DNA of 6,318 nucleotides from Candidatus Methanophagaceae archaeon (GTDB lineage: Archaea; Halobacteriota; Syntropharchaeia; Alkanophagales; Methanospirareceae): assembly GCA_013374505.1 (NCBI GenBank), contig QENJ01000277.1, positions 1-6,318 of the forward strand, written 5' to 3'. Shown piece by piece: positions 5,706-6,318 of this stretch (position 1 is its first letter; each line of letters begins with the position of its first letter). A model generated the notes under the pieces. That model saw nothing but the letters and a program-made list of their open reading frames with translations. It had not been told where the DNA came from and made no database searches. Position numbers and translations under genes: made by a program.

Positions 5706-5749
5706 ATGGTCAGCCTATGCTCTACAAGAAAGCATAAAATTTGATGTTC

Positions 5750-5817
5750 GGACACCGATTAACGCAGAATAACGCAGAATAAATTAAATCCGTGTGAATC
5801 CGTGTGAATCTGCGTCC
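5750..5817. repeat. Palindromic tandem intergenic repeat (right copy)
   Basis: Mirror copy of 502-569. On this strand it runs from GGACACC to TCTGCGTCC, with AACGCAGAAT twice followed by TCCGTGTGAA twice. Complementary ACGCAGA and TCTGCGT segments allow a fold-back. It lies between the end of the membrane protein gene and the ABC ATPase promoter region. Confidence 0.7.
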
Positions 5818-5919
5818 TAAATAGTTAGAAGTTATACTGTATATACAATTAAAAGAGTGAAAACGTTGATAATGCTAGATTTAACTCTGCACGAATTTGG
5901 GTGAGATTTGGGTGAAAAG

Positions 5920-5930
5920 AAAAGCTTATG
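5920..5930 (+). promoter_or_regulatory. Possible TATA-type promoter of the ABC transporter genes (right copy)
   Basis: Mirror of 389-399: AAAAGCTTATG preceded by GAAAAG, 63 bp before the 38-codon ORF. The 11-bp-phased direct repeats ATTTGGGTGA lie at 5895-5904 and 5906-5915, just upstream. The A/T-rich TGTATATACAATT at 5837-5849 is an alternative promoter box. Confidence 0.35.
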
Positions 5931-5993
5931 TGGCATTACCGACTATATGACCCTAGAACTACGTGAAATATAAGAGGTATGAGATAAGGGAAG

Positions 5994-6110
5994 ATGAAAG
6001 AAGAAACGAATATTCATGAAGAGTCGGATGAGGTAAAACGGCAAGTCCAATTTCGTGAAGGGGACCATAGTAAATTCGGTGCCGGGACTCCCATAAGGGG
6101 CAGAATATGA
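5994..6110 (+). CDS. 38-aa small ORF upstream of the ABC ATPase (right copy), uncertain
   Basis: Identical to the left copy at 209-325. It starts behind AAGGGAAG, reads MKEETNIHEESDEVKRQ at its N-terminus, and its TGA at 6108-6110 overlaps the alternative ATPase start ATG at 6107-6109. It is highly charged and contains no recognised motif. A short translated leader or a small accessory protein are both possible; a chance ORF is not excluded. Confidence 0.35.
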   Translation: MKEETNIHEESDEVKRQVQFREGDHSKFGAGTPIRGRI

Positions 6111-6117
6111 GTCACAC

Positions 6118-6122
6118 AGGAG
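6118..6122 (+). promoter_or_regulatory. Shine-Dalgarno AGGAG of the ABC ATPase (right copy)
   Basis: AGGAG sits five bases before ATG 6128, supporting that start. A competing AGGGG at 6096-6100 sits six bases before the in-frame ATG at 6107. The gene may therefore have two usable starts seven codons apart, the upstream one coupled to the small ORF. The left arm repeats this at 197-201. Confidence 0.6.
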
Positions 6123-6127
6123 AAAAT

Positions 6128-6318
6128 ATGGTTATTCAGTTAGAGAATGTCTGGAAGATATATCAGATGGGCGATGTTCAAGTGCCAGCTCTGAAAGGTA
6201 TTGATTTAGAAGTACAGAAAGGCGAGTTTTTAGCTATCGCAGGTGCTAGCGGCAGCGGCAAAAGCACTATGATGAACTTAATAGGGTGTTTGGATTTACC
6301 AAGCAAGGGAAAAATCTT
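6128..6318 (+). CDS. ABC transporter ATP-binding protein, MacB/LolD type (partial, N-terminal 63 codons, right copy)
   Basis: Identical to the left copy, read rightward, and cut by the window end. The sequence opens MVIQLENVWKIYQMGD, with PALKGIDLEVQKGEF and the Walker A motif GASGSGKST at residues 39-47, in which Ala replaces the more usual Pro. NLIGCLD follows. These features place it among ATPases that pair with MacB/FtsX-type permeases; the permease would be expected downstream. An ATG seven codons upstream (6107) is an alternative start. Because the same gene start appears at both ends in opposite directions, the genome either has two outward-facing copies or a single copy that was duplicated artificially in this sequence. 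Confidence 0.9.
   Translation, partial: MVIQLENVWKIYQMGDVQVPALKGIDLEVQKGEFLAIAGASGSGKSTMMNLIGCLDLPSKGKI

Larger units (their letters stand above)
5693..6318. repeat. Right arm of the 626-bp perfect inverted repeat
   Basis: This arm is the exact reverse complement of 1-626. It begins inside the AGC codon fourth from the end of the membrane protein gene and runs to the window end. Just inside the junction, similarity between the two sides does not stop cleanly: read toward the arm, both sides carry TATAA-x-CCTGAAATCG, and a TGT lies slightly further out on both. This is short partial homology of the kind seen at recombination or template-switch junctions. The arm repeats the peptidase tail as non-genic sequence here (PEIVNGQPMLYKKA is readable at 5694-5738). 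Confidence 0.97.

Noticed and set aside
1..6318. Insertion sequence or composite transposon bounded by terminal inverted repeats
   Set aside because: No transposase or recombinase gene is present, the arms carry partial host-like genes running outward, and target-site duplications cannot be seen because the window ends within the arms.
1..6318. Linear plasmid or virus with inverted terminal repeats
   Set aside because: The arms end inside an ABC ATPase reading frame and the gene content is chromosomal, with no replication or structural genes.

Overview
The window looks like a piece of a euryarchaeal genome, probably a methanogen or methane-oxidiser relative, from an environmental assembly. 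The supports are a UPF0058-family gene (an archaeal family), an AhbC/NirJ-type radical SAM protein of the alternative (siroheme-derived) heme route, a secreted C25 (gingipain-like) peptidase, an archaeal winged-helix plus small-membrane-protein pair, and TATA-like promoters with short Shine-Dalgarno leaders. Base composition is moderately AT-rich. No rRNA, tRNA, CRISPR or transposase was recognised. The taxon is inference.

The dominant structural fact is that the two ends are exact mirror images: bases 1-626 are the reverse complement of 5693-6318. Each arm holds, reading outward, the 3' tip of the adjacent inner gene, a small palindromic tandem repeat, a probable promoter, a 38-codon ORF with an ATGA stop/start overlap, and the first 63 codons of a MacB/LolD-type ABC transporter ATPase that runs off the window. 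The left inner gene is the C25 peptidase, whose last 14 codons lie in the arm. The right inner gene is a three-helix membrane protein, whose last four codons lie in the arm. This may be a real inverted duplication flanking a 5,066-bp segment, or a fold-back chimera or assembly artefact. The symmetric window ends and the partial homology just outside the junction keep the artefact explanation open.

Layout of the unique part: leftward genes occupy the left half. From the promoter side these are a membrane-anchored 169-aa protein (2260-2769), overlapping by 23 bp a C25 peptidase that stops soon after its catalytic Cys (582-2282). A separate leftward UPF0058 gene (3083-3304) is divergent from the radical SAM/SPASM gene (3399-4583), with 94 bp of shared promoter region. 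Rightward genes follow: a frameshifted winged-helix pseudogene (about 4654-4933), a 36-codon remnant of another ABC ATPase (4914-5024), an intact winged-helix regulator (5076-5381) and its co-transcribed membrane partner (5394-5705).

Functionally this is a mosaic rather than one pathway: a secreted proteolysis pair, a tetrapyrrole enzyme, a membrane-coupled regulator pair, and decayed transporter-regulator genes, all framed by a duplicated ABC-transporter gene start. The main points for follow-up are the origin of the inverted repeat and the truncation of the peptidase beside it.
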